Shown: positions 1 through 8,918, numbered from the stretch's first letter. The stretch: DNA of 64,000 nt from Alistipes dispar (GCF_006542685.1 NZ_AP019736.1:62001-126000), one strand, 5' to 3'. Made by a program: numbers and translations. The notes: a model not told the origin generated them from the letters alone.

Positions 1-410
1 ACCTGCTCCACTGTCGGTCCGGGAGTCATGAAATCACGGCATCCGGCACCGCAATACCGCTGCTTCCCCTTGACCGTCCTGCCACAGGCCGGACACCGGT
101 GCTTGCCGTCACGCTCCAGCACTTCCAGAATATTGGCATGAATGCCTTTCCACCATTCAATACGGTCTATGTCATAATCGTAGACGGTTATCGTGTTCCC
201 GAAACTGCGGGCTTCGACCTCAACGGCAATGCCCTCATCTTCAAGGCAAACCTTCAATACCGGGTCTTCGTGAGGCTCACAGTGCCTGTCATACCAGATG
301 ATATAGGTGGGATCGTCCAGTTCGTCAGGCTCTCCCAGACAGAGTTCCGTAAGGCCGTTGTTCACGAGAATGTTGCGGATGGCGTCTTGTAAATCTTTGA
401 TACAGTCCAT
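1..410 (-). CDS. Zinc-ribbon hypothetical protein (C-terminus cut by window edge)
   Basis: The frame opens with ATG at 410 (MDCIKDLQDA) and runs off the left edge without a stop, giving 136 visible residues. Near residues 108-128 it has a CPAC pair followed by a YCGAGC pair, the spacing of a small zinc ribbon. The front half is acidic and carries no motif I recognise. It is the last visible gene of the leftward operon, 32 nt after its neighbour. Function unknown; nucleic-acid or protein binding through the zinc ribbon is inference. Confidence 0.7.
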   Translation of the reverse strand, partial: MDCIKDLQDAIRNILVNNGLTELCLGEPDELDDPTYIIWYDRHCEPHEDPVLKVCLEDEGIAVEVEARSFGNTITVYDYDIDRIEWWKGIHANILEVLERDGKHRCPACGRTVKGKQRYCGAGCRDFMTPGPTVEQ

Positions 411-442
411 TGATATTTCGTTTTATGGTTGTTCCTCATTCG

Positions 443-871
443 TCAGTTCATCTCCGAAGCGTGGCCGACGAACTGGAAGATATCGGCGTATTGTTCGCTG
501 TAGATATAGAATCCGTCCCGTTTTTCCCCGGTCTCCGCATCTATTCCGTCAGCAAGGAGATATTCCCCGTCATCCGTCAGGTAGACATCGGTAAGCTTGA
601 TACGGGGCGTGTCGTGCTTCCCGTACAAGGTTGTCGTGACGGGGAAGTTGTTGTCATCGAGTTCCTCCTCTTCTGTAAGGCCGAGTGATACGCGGCCATA
701 TTGTGCCAGGAACTCCAGCATGAATTTCAGTATGGCTTGCTCGGCCTCGTGCAGCCGTTCGTCGATAAAGGCGTACTGGGTGGCGAACAGGTGCAGCTTG
801 TCGGCACTCATTTTGTTCGGAGCTTTACCCGGCTCCGCATTGTCTTTCTGTATTTTATCCATATCTGTCAT
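443..871 (-). CDS. Hypothetical acidic protein, 142 aa
   Basis: An alternative start is the internal Met at 862. The middle (residues about 25-65) looks helical and is followed by an acidic stretch and a beta-rich C-terminus. There is no signal peptide, membrane segment or cysteine motif. Tight spacing with the genes on both sides places it in the same leftward transcript. I do not recognise a family. Confidence 0.65.
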   Translation of the reverse strand: MTDMDKIQKDNAEPGKAPNKMSADKLHLFATQYAFIDERLHEAEQAILKFMLEFLAQYGRVSLGLTEEEELDDNNFPVTTTLYGKHDTPRIKLTDVYLTDDGEYLLADGIDAETGEKRDGFYIYSEQYADIFQFVGHASEMN

Positions 872-881
872 AATATTGGTT

Positions 882-1178
882 TCATGTTTCCAGTGGGGTG
901 AAGGAGACGGTCAGTATCACTTTCTCGTCACCCAGGTTGAACACTTTCAGGCAGTCGTTACTGATAGTCCTTTTCAGGATGTCTCCCCGGTATCGGGAAT
1001 TGCGTACCTTGAAGGTAAAATCATCAATGAACGAGCTGATGCAATGAAGCACGTGACCGAATTCTTCCTTGCCGTAGGGCTGGGAGAAGTATGCTTTTAT
1101 GTGCATTCTCAAACTCAGGATGTAGTTCGAGGTCCTGCTTCCGGTCGGTCCGGTCAACACTATTTTATATTTTTCCAT
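882..1178 (-). CDS. Hypothetical protein, 98 aa
   Basis: A small, mixed alpha/beta protein starting MEKYKIVLTG. The GPTGSR segment is not a P-loop (no GKS/T). It lies 10 nt upstream of the preceding small gene and 12 nt downstream of the next one, so it is co-transcribed. No recognised domain. Confidence 0.62.
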   Translation of the reverse strand: MEKYKIVLTGPTGSRTSNYILSLRMHIKAYFSQPYGKEEFGHVLHCISSFIDDFTFKVRNSRYRGDILKRTISNDCLKVFNLGDEKVILTVSFTPLET

Positions 1179-1190
1179 AGCCTGTCTGTT

Positions 1191-1535
1191 TTAATCGTCA
1201 TACCAGCCCTCGATCTCATCGAAATAGCCGTTCGAGTCCCATTCTTCCAGCAAGGTGGTCGGGTACGTCCATTCAAGGCTGTAAAACAGATCCTGGCACA
1301 CCTCTTCATTACCCTTGCACAGGGCGAGCAGTGAGTTATGCGTGAAACAGCCGTCACTGCTCGCCGGCACACGCCACCCCTCATGGTCTTCCGCCGCGTA
1401 TTCAGGTACATAGCACACTTCATCGGGGCGGTTGAGAAAGGCATCCTCATTCTTGTAGATGTTTCCTTCCCCTCCGTATTCCAGTTCATAGAACACACCT
1501 TCCGGCGTTTCTATCCTGTTGCCAATCTCTATCAT
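1191..1535 (-). CDS. Hypothetical acidic protein, 114 aa
   Basis: The chosen start is the ATG at 1535, whose ATGA overlaps the stop codon of the upstream gene (1532), indicating translational coupling. The protein is acidic (about one third D/E near the C-terminus) and rich in W and Y, without cysteine pairs or membrane segments. Its composition resembles the other small acidic proteins of this operon. Function unknown. Confidence 0.65.
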   Translation of the reverse strand: MIEIGNRIETPEGVFYELEYGGEGNIYKNEDAFLNRPDEVCYVPEYAAEDHEGWRVPASSDGCFTHNSLLALCKGNEEVCQDLFYSLEWTYPTTLLEEWDSNGYFDEIEGWYDD

Positions 1536-2203
1536 AGCGTTACCGTTTCGTGGGTATATATAATCACCATCCGGGAGGAGAGCACCTTGTCGCGTACCGT
1601 GGGGTTGGCGATTGCCCAATCGGAATGGAAATGCATGTCCGGAATGGATGCGGTGTCCACAATATCGCCCCCGTTTTCCAAATGGAGATAATCCGGCTGA
1701 TACAGGTCGCAAAGGAATTTGCCGTCCGTATCGCTGATGGCGTATATCTTGCCGTCGAGTGCGGCCGTCATCTCCTCCTCGCTGCGGTAGACCAACAGGT
1801 ATTTACAGCCGGTCTTCATCTCTTCCGCAATCCGCTTATGCAGTTCTTCAGGAGATAATTCACGCAGTCTTGACACGACCGCCCCGATACTTTCCACGGC
1901 ATCGTAGCTGTCCAAGGCATCATGGCAGGTCGTTTCAAACTCCTCTTTCGGACGACCCGCAAAATTGATGGTACGGACTTCCTGCCCGTGCCCGCCGAGC
2001 AGGTAAAAGGGCGTACCGTTCCATTGTTCCTTTCTGACAGAGAGCGGCCGGGAGCATTCCCGTGTCTGCCGGTTCACAACGGCATACAGTTCCAGACTTT
2101 CCCCGCATTCCATACGCAGGATATGCCGGGCGAACTCCGTAAATGTCATGATTTTGATTCCTTCCCCGTTCGCCGTGAAGAAATCCTGTCTTGTCTGTTT
2201 CAT
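1532..2203 (-). CDS. Hypothetical protein, 223 aa
   Basis: It starts at the ATG at 2203; MTFTEF at 2149 is an alternative. It is the first gene after an intrinsic terminator at 2268-2300, so it may have its own promoter in the 2204-2267 gap. Predicted mixed alpha/beta, cytoplasmic, no recognised motif. The stop overlaps the start of the next gene (ATGA). Confidence 0.65.
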   Translation of the reverse strand: MKQTRQDFFTANGEGIKIMTFTEFARHILRMECGESLELYAVVNRQTRECSRPLSVRKEQWNGTPFYLLGGHGQEVRTINFAGRPKEEFETTCHDALDSYDAVESIGAVVSRLRELSPEELHKRIAEEMKTGCKYLLVYRSEEEMTAALDGKIYAISDTDGKFLCDLYQPDYLHLENGGDIVDTASIPDMHFHSDWAIANPTVRDKVLSSRMVIIYTHETVTL

Positions 2204-2267
2204 AAATCCGTTTTTTTAAGAGTAGGTAATCGTTTTGTATAAGGGGTGGAATACTCACCTCGTTTTG

Positions 2268-2300
2268 AAAAAAAGACCGCCGCAGCCGTAGCCGCGACGG
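2268..2300 (-). terminator. Intrinsic terminator
   Basis: On the minus strand a GC-rich 10-bp stem (2300-2291 with 2286-2277, loop TACG, two G.U pairs) is followed directly by a run of seven T. It lies between the stop of the DpnD/PcfM-like gene (2343) and the next leftward gene (2203), so it splits the operon or acts as an attenuator. Confidence 0.75.
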
Positions 2301-2342
2301 CCCGTCATCATTATGGCATGTGATGAACAGGTTCTATTTTCG

Positions 2343-3215
2343 TTATTCGGCCTCGTAGTACGGTACGCCGTGCCTTACCACTGCTTTTTCCATTTCTTCC
2401 CACCAGATTTCACTATGGCGGTCATTGTCAAAATCTATGGGCTTTCTTGTGCCGAGCCGCAGCCGGTCCCGTGTCTCCATTTCCGTTTCGTACACAATCT
2501 GTTCCATCTCTTCGTCCGTAACATGGTAGGTATCGAACGGCTCCGGCAGAGATTCCAACTCCCTGCGTGACAGCTCGGATTGCCCGCAGGTGAAAACCTT
2601 GTCATAGAAAGCGTCATCTTTCGGCGGCAGTTCGGGTTCCTGTTCCGGCAGCACATCCAGATAATCCGACTCGTACAGGTAGTTTTCGTCGCGCCCCTTC
2701 GTCTGCCGGTTGTTCTTGAACTCTTCCAGATCACTTTCCGTCAGGCGGAATTCCTTCTTCTTACGCCGCAGGTACTCCATCATGTTTTCGAGGGAGGAGA
2801 ACGGGGCTATGAGCTCCATGGAAGAACGGTTGTGCCAGCCATCGCTCCGGTACAGCAGGTAGACCTGTGGGCGGTTCCGGGCCGCCTCCTTACGGTATTC
2901 GCCGAACTCATACAGGGCGTTGTCGAAACTTCCGAATGCCAGCCGGACTTTGTCTTCGACGGATATGGACTCCCGGCATTCCTCGAAACGGCGTTGCACG
3001 TATCCGATGAAATCCACGTCTTCCAGAGTCTCCATGACCGTGATGTCATCAGTCGAGAGCGCGATGTCAGCTCCTGCGAAATTGTCGGCTGACAGCACGT
3101 GTTTCTCTTCATTGTATTCGTCTTCCGCCCTGCAGACGGCCAGACCGGGCGTTTCCGCCTTGATCTCCACGACCTTACGGAGCGTCTCTTCGATAGCTAT
3201 CCGGTATTTTTTCAT
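2343..3215 (-). CDS. DpnD/PcfM-like domain protein, 290 aa
   Basis: The first 50 residues (KKYRIAIEETLRKVVEI..., then A-D-EYNEEKHVLSADNF) match the pattern of the small DpnD/PcfM family: a beta strand with an ETL motif, then an acidic A-E helix and a 'vLsadDF' strand. The remaining 240 residues are acidic, rich in R/E/Y, and unknown. The domain is common on Bacteroidetes and Firmicutes mobile elements; its molecular role is not established. The start overlaps the end of the upstream gene by 4 nt. Confidence 0.68.
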   Translation of the reverse strand: MKKYRIAIEETLRKVVEIKAETPGLAVCRAEDEYNEEKHVLSADNFAGADIALSTDDITVMETLEDVDFIGYVQRRFEECRESISVEDKVRLAFGSFDNALYEFGEYRKEAARNRPQVYLLYRSDGWHNRSSMELIAPFSSLENMMEYLRRKKKEFRLTESDLEEFKNNRQTKGRDENYLYESDYLDVLPEQEPELPPKDDAFYDKVFTCGQSELSRRELESLPEPFDTYHVTDEEMEQIVYETEMETRDRLRLGTRKPIDFDNDRHSEIWWEEMEKAVVRHGVPYYEAE

Positions 3216-5116
3216 TGTATGATGTTTATTTGTTTCAGTTCACGTTTGTAGTTTCTCAATGACGGCTTGTGCCCTTTCTCCCTTACGATCTGGCGCATCT
3301 GTGCAAAGGTGTATGCCTTCTCCATGTCCAGACCGTAGTCCGTGGCGAATGCCGTCATTCCGATATAGCAGAAGCCGAACTTCCGGTGCAGCATGTCGGC
3401 CGTATAAGGAGTCATGTCTTCCGCCAGGGTTACGGGGACAGCCATTCCCCGGATCTTGAACTTCAAGCCCTCGATAAGGGTTCCGCAGTTGTCGCTGTGG
3501 TAGGTCAGGTCCCTGCGGCGGGCGCAGTAACCGATGGTCTCGCCCATGAAGGTGTTGCGGAAGATTTCCGTACGGTTCAGGTCCTTCAACTTCTCGACAC
3601 CGTAATAGCAGACCGCCTGTACGGCTTTCAACGCTTTGTCCACACGAGGCTTGACAAAGCGGGGGTCGTTTTCCGCCACGATCTTTTCCAGCCACGTGCG
3701 GTGGAAGGTTCCGACAGGCACGTCGAATACCTTCTCCGGCGTGCAGTATTTCGAATCCGACCGCGTCATCATCAGATGTGCCGAGGACGGCTCGTATTGT
3801 TCTTTCAGGTAAAAAGCCAGACAAGTATTGCCGACTTTGCAGTAAGTATAGTCGTCACGGCTGTTTTTCAGCGACAGCATCGTGATTTCCCCGCCGTAGA
3901 ACTTCTCGGGCAGTCCGGTCTGTCGGCAGAACTCCGTGAGGAAATGTCCGGGGATGGCATGTGCATAACTGTGCTCCCGGTAGCACTCCTTCGCCATTTG
4001 CGGGGTGATGAACCGTTTGGCAAAGTCACAGATATGGTAATGACCGTAATCATACGCCGCTTGCGTATTCGCGGAGGTCTGGAACTTTTTGGGCATCTGG
4101 CGGAACCAGCGGAAACACGTCCCGTGCTCCATGCAGTAGTCGACAAATTCCCGCGTCCATACATTTTCAGGAAATTCGGGACAGTTGCCGTTTCTTCGGA
4201 CGAACGCCTTGCATACTTCCGTCGTGAGCAGGGATTGTTCAGTTTCCCCGTCGATATAGCAGTTCGTCTCCCGTTTGCTGTTATCGATGGCAATGACCAG
4301 TCTTTCCGGTGTCTTGAACCGCTTCGGCAACTCCCCGAACATGTAAGGGTGTTTCTCCATCAGCCGGTCCGCCAGCATGTCGTCCAGATATACCGACAAC
4401 GGCTTGAAAAACTGGGGGTCTGTGATGAAGTTTTTCCCTTCGGTCGAACAGACAGCCGCATGGAGAATCTCATAGGAATAGAACCGGGCGGGAACAAGCG
4501 AGAGGTCATGTTCCGCCATCTTGTGGTAGTATGCCGCAGTCTTGAAACGGGACGGCACGACGGCATCGGTAACCGTGCTCAATATTTTCATCCCGTCGAG
4601 CATCCCGTAATAGAACTCTTGAGTCTTTACCTCAACGGGGACATATCCGAGGATAAGACCCGTTTTCATGACGGCGTCTGTCCTGCTGTCCGTGTAATAC
4701 GGGTCGTAAATATAGCTGCGCAAGGCCAGGTATGCCAGTTGCGCGTCCCAAAGGCGTTCAGGTATGAAGGCGAGAATGTCGAAATCCCCGCGTCCGTTTT
4801 GGATGACCGCTTCTGCCATTTCTCGGGTAACCATTGCTTCGGGAACAGCCGTGATATTCTTCGGTTTTTTGCGCGTGGCGTAGTCACAGACTGCTCCCGA
4901 ACGGTATGCCTCCGGGATATTGCGCAACTCGAAGCTGTGCCAGCTCTCCGTGCTGCCCGCGATGATTCGTTCTATACGTTCGGGTGTGAGGAAACGTCCC
5001 GGAATATGGCTCAGTACCTCTATTTCCTTGCTTTCGACGGCTGCTTCCACGATCTCTTCCGTGAACAGGTGTTCCGGCAGCCATTCTATGGCCGATACGA
5101 TGTTATTGTGCCGCAT
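3212..5116 (-). CDS. Large repeat-containing hypothetical protein, 634 aa
   Basis: The protein is built from degenerate units of about 35-60 residues with the pattern 'P..F.T.E....A', for example LPEHLFTEEIVEAAVES, IPGRFLTPERIERII, VPEAMVTREMAEAVI and AKRFITPQMAKECY. This recalls helical DUF4116-like repeat proteins, though I cannot confirm the family. The last 100 residues lack the repeat. No signal peptide or membrane span. It is the largest protein of the leftward operon and overlaps its upstream neighbour by 14 nt. A scaffold or protein-binding role is inference. Confidence 0.72.
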   Translation of the reverse strand: MRHNNIVSAIEWLPEHLFTEEIVEAAVESKEIEVLSHIPGRFLTPERIERIIAGSTESWHSFELRNIPEAYRSGAVCDYATRKKPKNITAVPEAMVTREMAEAVIQNGRGDFDILAFIPERLWDAQLAYLALRSYIYDPYYTDSRTDAVMKTGLILGYVPVEVKTQEFYYGMLDGMKILSTVTDAVVPSRFKTAAYYHKMAEHDLSLVPARFYSYEILHAAVCSTEGKNFITDPQFFKPLSVYLDDMLADRLMEKHPYMFGELPKRFKTPERLVIAIDNSKRETNCYIDGETEQSLLTTEVCKAFVRRNGNCPEFPENVWTREFVDYCMEHGTCFRWFRQMPKKFQTSANTQAAYDYGHYHICDFAKRFITPQMAKECYREHSYAHAIPGHFLTEFCRQTGLPEKFYGGEITMLSLKNSRDDYTYCKVGNTCLAFYLKEQYEPSSAHLMMTRSDSKYCTPEKVFDVPVGTFHRTWLEKIVAENDPRFVKPRVDKALKAVQAVCYYGVEKLKDLNRTEIFRNTFMGETIGYCARRRDLTYHSDNCGTLIEGLKFKIRGMAVPVTLAEDMTPYTADMLHRKFGFCYIGMTAFATDYGLDMEKAYTFAQMRQIVREKGHKPSLRNYKRELKQINIIQ

Positions 5117-5693
5117 ACAATTTCTTTTTAAGGTTGGACGAACGGACGATTCTCACAAGGCGGCACCCCCGGTAGACATAGAGTATCCTGGATTCCCGTT
5201 CGGCGAGTTCCTCAAGTCCCTGCCAGTGCTGCGGTGTATTTATCTTTTCGAGTCGGACATGGTTGTTCACATACACCGTGATCGGTTTCATGCTGTCATG
5301 GGAGGGCGTATCTTCGACGAAGAGCGGCAGTTCACAGTGTTCTCCCTTGTCCATGACATGCCATCTGCCGTTATCGAACAGGAGGCACGTGTCCTCCATG
5401 CGGCCGAAAATGTCTGCGTTGTCCGCGATGCGTGATGCGGATTGCCGCGGTGTTTCCCGTCCGTCACGGATCTTTGAAAAACAGTGGACGGTATCGCCGG
5501 TTCCTGTCCATTTTCCATAGGGTGACGGTCCCAGTTTTTGTATGTCGCCCAGCGACAGCAGGGCATCTACCCGTCTGTCATTGGGATAGAACACCCGGAG
5601 TTTCCTCACAAGGTCTTTTGAAAGCGTCTCATGGAGCGCCTTGATGTGCCGGACACTGCCGTCCGGCAACAGTTTTCCGATTTGTATGCTCAT
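5103..5693 (-). CDS. Hypothetical protein, 196 aa
   Basis: A soluble protein with an N-terminal basic region (residues 15-40) and a basic C-terminal tail (RLVRIVRSSNLKKK). No recognised domain. It overlaps the downstream repeat protein by 14 nt, so the two are probably translated together. The 130-nt gap upstream carries a palindrome that could be a regulatory site. Confidence 0.65.
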   Translation of the reverse strand: MSIQIGKLLPDGSVRHIKALHETLSKDLVRKLRVFYPNDRRVDALLSLGDIQKLGPSPYGKWTGTGDTVHCFSKIRDGRETPRQSASRIADNADIFGRMEDTCLLFDNGRWHVMDKGEHCELPLFVEDTPSHDSMKPITVYVNNHVRLEKINTPQHWQGLEELAERESRILYVYRGCRLVRIVRSSNLKKKLYAAQ

Positions 5694-5795
5694 AATAGTG
5701 CTATCTCTTGTTGTTGAAGTATAGCCGGGTCGTCCTTCTTTCGATTGACAGTCCGGCTTGAAAATTATGATTTACAGAAGTCTTCGGACTGGTAT

Positions 5796-5809
5796 CCGGA
5801 CATGTCCGG
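5796..5809. promoter_or_regulatory. Perfect 14-bp palindrome CCGGACATGTCCGG
   Basis: It lies in the 130-nt gap between two leftward genes (5694-5823), next to partial copies of its half-site (AGTCCGG and TCGGACT at about 5751-5788, TCCGG just after). It could be an operator for a dimeric regulator or part of a terminator; no T-run follows on either strand. Confidence 0.35.
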
Positions 5810-5823
5810 TCCGGAACCGCGTG

Positions 5824-6492
5824 TCATTCCGTCCTGTCGTCTTCCCGTCTTTTCATTTTCAGTTCCCTGCCGGTTGCCGTGCGGCAGAGCGGCAGTTTTC
5901 CGGAAGCGGTTTGCTTGCATCCCTCGACGAGCCGTCCTTCGGACACCATTTTCCCGTACGTTTCCCTGATATAGCGGTATGCCGGGGAGGTGTTCGAATA
6001 AACGGACTCCTCACGGAGTGTCTTGACACGCAGCTTTTCGACGAGTATTTCCAGCACCTGCTCCCGGCTCTTGTACAGGTTACGGCGCTTGGTGCGGAAG
6101 GCGTCGAGAAAGACACCCCCGATAGTCATGTCATGAGTCTCGTGGTAATACGCGAGTTCTTCCTCCTCCGTCAGGTCGAGAATCTCGCCGTAAGTGTCAG
6201 TACGCAGGTACTGGAAGGTCGTTCCTTGTGCCAGAATCTTCTCGATAAGCTCCATGTGCTCTTTAAGAACAGGACCCGATAACGATTGGGGATGACAGTA
6301 CAGGCATGTCTTTCCGAGGTACACCTCGGGACAACCGTCTTTGTATTTGTTTTCCTTGATGCTGAACCCTGTTTCCGTGAAAAGGCGCTTTACCTCGTCG
6401 AAGAAGCGTCCGGCTTTCTCTTCCGGCATGCGACCGCCGTCATAGCCGGATTCGATGCGGAAGTATGTGTCGATATATATCGGTGTGTCCAT
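5824..6492 (-). CDS. Hypothetical protein, 222 aa
   Basis: It starts MDTPIYIDTYF at 6492 and ends in a highly basic tail (RELKMKRREDDR). Residues 50-75 include a CLYC pair, but no second pair for a zinc ribbon is obvious. The middle is predicted helical. It is separated from the recombinase upstream by a strong hairpin at 6529-6557. No family recognised. Confidence 0.65.
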   Translation of the reverse strand: MDTPIYIDTYFRIESGYDGGRMPEEKAGRFFDEVKRLFTETGFSIKENKYKDGCPEVYLGKTCLYCHPQSLSGPVLKEHMELIEKILAQGTTFQYLRTDTYGEILDLTEEEELAYYHETHDMTIGGVFLDAFRTKRRNLYKSREQVLEILVEKLRVKTLREESVYSNTSPAYRYIRETYGKMVSEGRLVEGCKQTASGKLPLCRTATGRELKMKRREDDRTE

Positions 6493-6528
6493 TTTCAGTT
6501 CTAGTTTTGATATGTTATATAAAGCATA

Positions 6529-6557
6529 GCCCGGAACCTCCCGTTCGGGTTCCGGGC
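6529..6557 (-). terminator. Strong hairpin after the recombinase gene
   Basis: A perfect 10-bp GC-rich stem (6529-6538 with 6548-6557) sits 17 nt past the recombinase stop codon. No clean T-run follows on the minus strand, so it may be a weak terminator or an mRNA 3'-end stabiliser. Confidence 0.5.
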
Positions 6558-6573
6558 ATCGTTGAAAATATTC

Positions 6574-7164
6574 TCATAGACGTATGGAATCGAACACTTT
6601 GTCGATGTCCTCCTGTGCCAGCCCGATGTAGCGCCGGGTGGTTTCCAGATTGGAGTGCCGGAATATCTGGTTGAGCAGGATCAGGCCCTCGGCCGAACGT
6701 CCCATCAGCTCGTAGACGTACCGTCCGAAAGTCTTGCGGAATGTATGCGTGGAGAATGCCCTGATCGGCAGCCTGTACCTCACCCGGAATGTCTTGAGCA
6801 GGCTGTTGATGTATTCCAGCGAGTAAGGTTTCCCGGTACGCGGGCTGAGGAAGATGTACTGTTCGGGGTCGGGTCGCCCGAGCATCTCGTACAGGAAACG
6901 GTTCTTCTCCTGCACGTCCCTGTTGAACTTGATCAGGCGGTTTTTCTTTGTTTTCTGCTCGACGCGGGTCATGGCGCTTTTCCCCAGGATGTCTTTCCAG
7001 CGCAGGGGTCTCACGTCGGAGGCCCTGCATGCCGTGCAGAACGACAGCCAGCAGTATGCCTCCCACAGGTATAGCCCGTCCTTTTCCAGCTCTTGCAGCA
7101 GGCGGTAATACTCCGCGATGGGCAGGTAGTCGGCTGTCGTCAGTTGTCCCTTGATTCTTGTCAT
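6574..7164 (-). CDS. Tyrosine recombinase, catalytic domain only (196 aa)
   Basis: The full catalytic set is visible: Arg I in 'CTACRASDVRPL', a lysine-rich beta hairpin (KTKKNRLIKF), the HTFR box, His III in 'FRHSNLETT' and the tyrosine in 'RRYIGL'. What is missing is the N-terminal core-binding (SAM-like) domain and arm-binding domain: the protein starts only about 30 residues before the catalytic fold, against 300-400 aa for usual integrases. It may act as a resolvase, inversion enzyme or auxiliary recombinase instead of a standalone integrase. It sits inside the leftward operon, between the DUF3871-like gene and the hairpin above. Confidence 0.88.
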   Translation of the reverse strand: MTRIKGQLTTADYLPIAEYYRLLQELEKDGLYLWEAYCWLSFCTACRASDVRPLRWKDILGKSAMTRVEQKTKKNRLIKFNRDVQEKNRFLYEMLGRPDPEQYIFLSPRTGKPYSLEYINSLLKTFRVRYRLPIRAFSTHTFRKTFGRYVYELMGRSAEGLILLNQIFRHSNLETTRRYIGLAQEDIDKVFDSIRL

Positions 7165-7175
7165 GCGGCAGCCTT

Positions 7176-8075
7176 TTAAGATTCCGGCAACCCTTCCGAG
7201 AGCATCAGCTCGGCCAGTGCTCCGTTCTGGGGGATCATGGCCGGGATGTCCGTACGTCCGGGCTTGTAGATTTCGGTTGCCACGTTATAGATATCCCACG
7301 CCGTGAGCGTCTTCTTCTCTTCGGCGAGTTTGAGCAGGTCCTCGGTGAAGACCGATATTTGCGACTGGTTCAGGGGATAGGTCTCCACCTTGGACGAGAG
7401 ACGCTTGTCGGAACTGTCATGCGATACGCGCAATGCTGTCAGCAATCCGATGTAGGCGTACATCTCCACCGGGGATATTACCTTCGCTTTCAGGCGGCGG
7501 ATACGTTCCCTGTCCTCATTCATCTGTACCTCGAAATTGGAGAGCCAGCCGTCCACGCGGTCGAAGAGCTGCCCGGTGGTCACCTTGTCCTTCCCGTAAT
7601 TCGACACACTGCGCTCGGGGGAAAGGATGCACTGGTTGTGGCACACCCTGACGCACGGGCCGATGGCTGCCTGGATGCCGTCCTGGTGGAAGGCGATGAC
7701 AAGCGTCGTGGTCAGCTCGTCCGTTTCCCATTCCTTGATGCGGATGGTCGTGTAGACGCGGCGCAGGATATGCGCCTCGACGGCCATCGCCCCGTACTTC
7801 TGTTCCACCTGGGGTAGGACGACCACGCCGGGCTGTGCCTTGTTCTTGTTCTGGGCGGCGAAGATTTCCTCCACCTCGTAGTTCAGGTTGTGTTTCTGGC
7901 AGATGCCCGCCATGCGCTCTATCACCTCGTAATGGTAGATTCCCTTGAGCGGGTTACCGTAGATGTCATTCTCCTTGTGTGTGCGCCGGAGCGTGTCGAG
8001 CGTCATCACCTCGACGTTGTTGTTCTGGAAATCGAACTGCACGGGGGCAGCCGTTGTTGCTAATGCTGTTGCCAT
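7176..8075 (-). CDS. DUF3871-like protein, 299 aa
   Basis: I chose the ATG at 8075 (MATALATTAA), because upstream in-frame sequence runs through a hairpin. Length and architecture (N-terminal low-complexity leader, a central 'GPCVRVCHNQCIL' strand, C-terminal 'LTAWDIYNVATEIYKP' helix) fit the DUF3871 family of Bacteroidales mobile elements, which is related in style to the phage DUF932/DUF945 proteins often placed near anti-restriction or replication functions. Biochemical role unknown. It begins after a terminator-like hairpin, so it may have its own promoter. Confidence 0.72.
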   Translation of the reverse strand: MATALATTAAPVQFDFQNNNVEVMTLDTLRRTHKENDIYGNPLKGIYHYEVIERMAGICQKHNLNYEVEEIFAAQNKNKAQPGVVVLPQVEQKYGAMAVEAHILRRVYTTIRIKEWETDELTTTLVIAFHQDGIQAAIGPCVRVCHNQCILSPERSVSNYGKDKVTTGQLFDRVDGWLSNFEVQMNEDRERIRRLKAKVISPVEMYAYIGLLTALRVSHDSSDKRLSSKVETYPLNQSQISVFTEDLLKLAEEKKTLTAWDIYNVATEIYKPGRTDIPAMIPQNGALAELMLSEGLPES

Positions 8076-8107
8076 AATGATTGGTGTTAAAAAGTTATAC
8101 AATAAGA

Positions 8108-8135
8108 AAGGCGGTGGACTGTTGTCCATCGCCTT
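8108..8135 (-). terminator. Terminator-like hairpin between two leftward genes
   Basis: A 12-bp stem (8108-8119 with 8124-8135, one G.U pair, 4-nt loop) is followed on the minus strand by TTTCTTATT. It is 10 nt beyond the stop of the zinc-ribbon gene at 8145 and 33 nt before the start of the DUF3871-like gene. Confidence 0.6.
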
Positions 8136-8144
8136 CCAAAGAGT

Positions 8145-8915
8145 TCATTTTGCGGTTTCAGGCAGGTAACACCTGCATATCAGGTCCGTGATACTCGGGT
8201 AATACGCATTGCCATAAGTTCCGTATGGTCCGAAACGGGCAAGGAAGCGGAAGTAAAAATCTACCGGACGCCGGTAGCTCGTCTGTATTTTGGTTTTCAG
8301 CAGGCGGTAGGCGTACCCGTCAGAATTTTCCACCTTGACCTTGCGCCCGTTGAAATAGTAGTTTCCCTCCTCATCGGAAGAAAACGACACCTCTTCCTTT
8401 GCCGGACGGTCGTCGGCAACGACCCGGAAGAAGTCTCCCGGGGAGCGGCAATCCTGGTATTCTACCGGAATCGCGTCGCCCGCTTTCAGTTTCCCGTCGA
8501 GCTTGTCGAGCAGAGCATTGATAGCCGGCGTGTAGATATTCTCTGACCGGAAACATCTTGTGTTGCGCCAATATTTCTCGAAAAGAGTGCCGGTGTCAAG
8601 CAGCAGGGCGAGAGTCTCCCGGGCTGTCTGGGGCTTTCCGACCAGATACGGGATATATTCGGTCGCCAGTACGGCAAGCGAAAGGTACTCCTCCGGTTGC
8701 GGATCTTTTTCCTGGTGCAGGTTGCAGTGCCTCTCGAGCAGGGAGTCGATGTCGGCTTCCCGCAAGCTATCGTCCGTCCATGCCAGGCAACCTTCTTTCT
8801 TGCAGGCGGGGCATTTATCCGCGCCGTGCGGCAGGAGCATCACCTTGCCGCAATCGGAGCAGGTGACGAAATCACCGCTGATTGCATATACGTCTACTGT
8901 CATTGTTTTCTCCAT
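8145..8915 (-). CDS. Zinc-ribbon hypothetical protein, 256 aa
   Basis: A clear N-terminal rubredoxin-like knuckle pair is present: CSDC at about residues 19-22 and CPAC at about 35-38, followed by an acidic helical region and a W/Y/F-rich C-terminal half. Function unknown. It is 3 nt from the next zinc-ribbon gene, and the two probably form a pair in one transcript. Confidence 0.7.
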   Translation of the reverse strand: MEKTMTVDVYAISGDFVTCSDCGKVMLLPHGADKCPACKKEGCLAWTDDSLREADIDSLLERHCNLHQEKDPQPEEYLSLAVLATEYIPYLVGKPQTARETLALLLDTGTLFEKYWRNTRCFRSENIYTPAINALLDKLDGKLKAGDAIPVEYQDCRSPGDFFRVVADDRPAKEEVSFSSDEEGNYYFNGRKVKVENSDGYAYRLLKTKIQTSYRRPVDFYFRFLARFGPYGTYGNAYYPSITDLICRCYLPETAK

Positions 8916-8918
8916 CCC

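Noticed and set aside
3269..5131. 620-codon plus-strand frame opposite the repeat protein
   Set aside because: Mirror frame caused by codon bias of the real minus-strand gene; composition (R/V/F/H-rich) and lack of motifs indicate a shadow.
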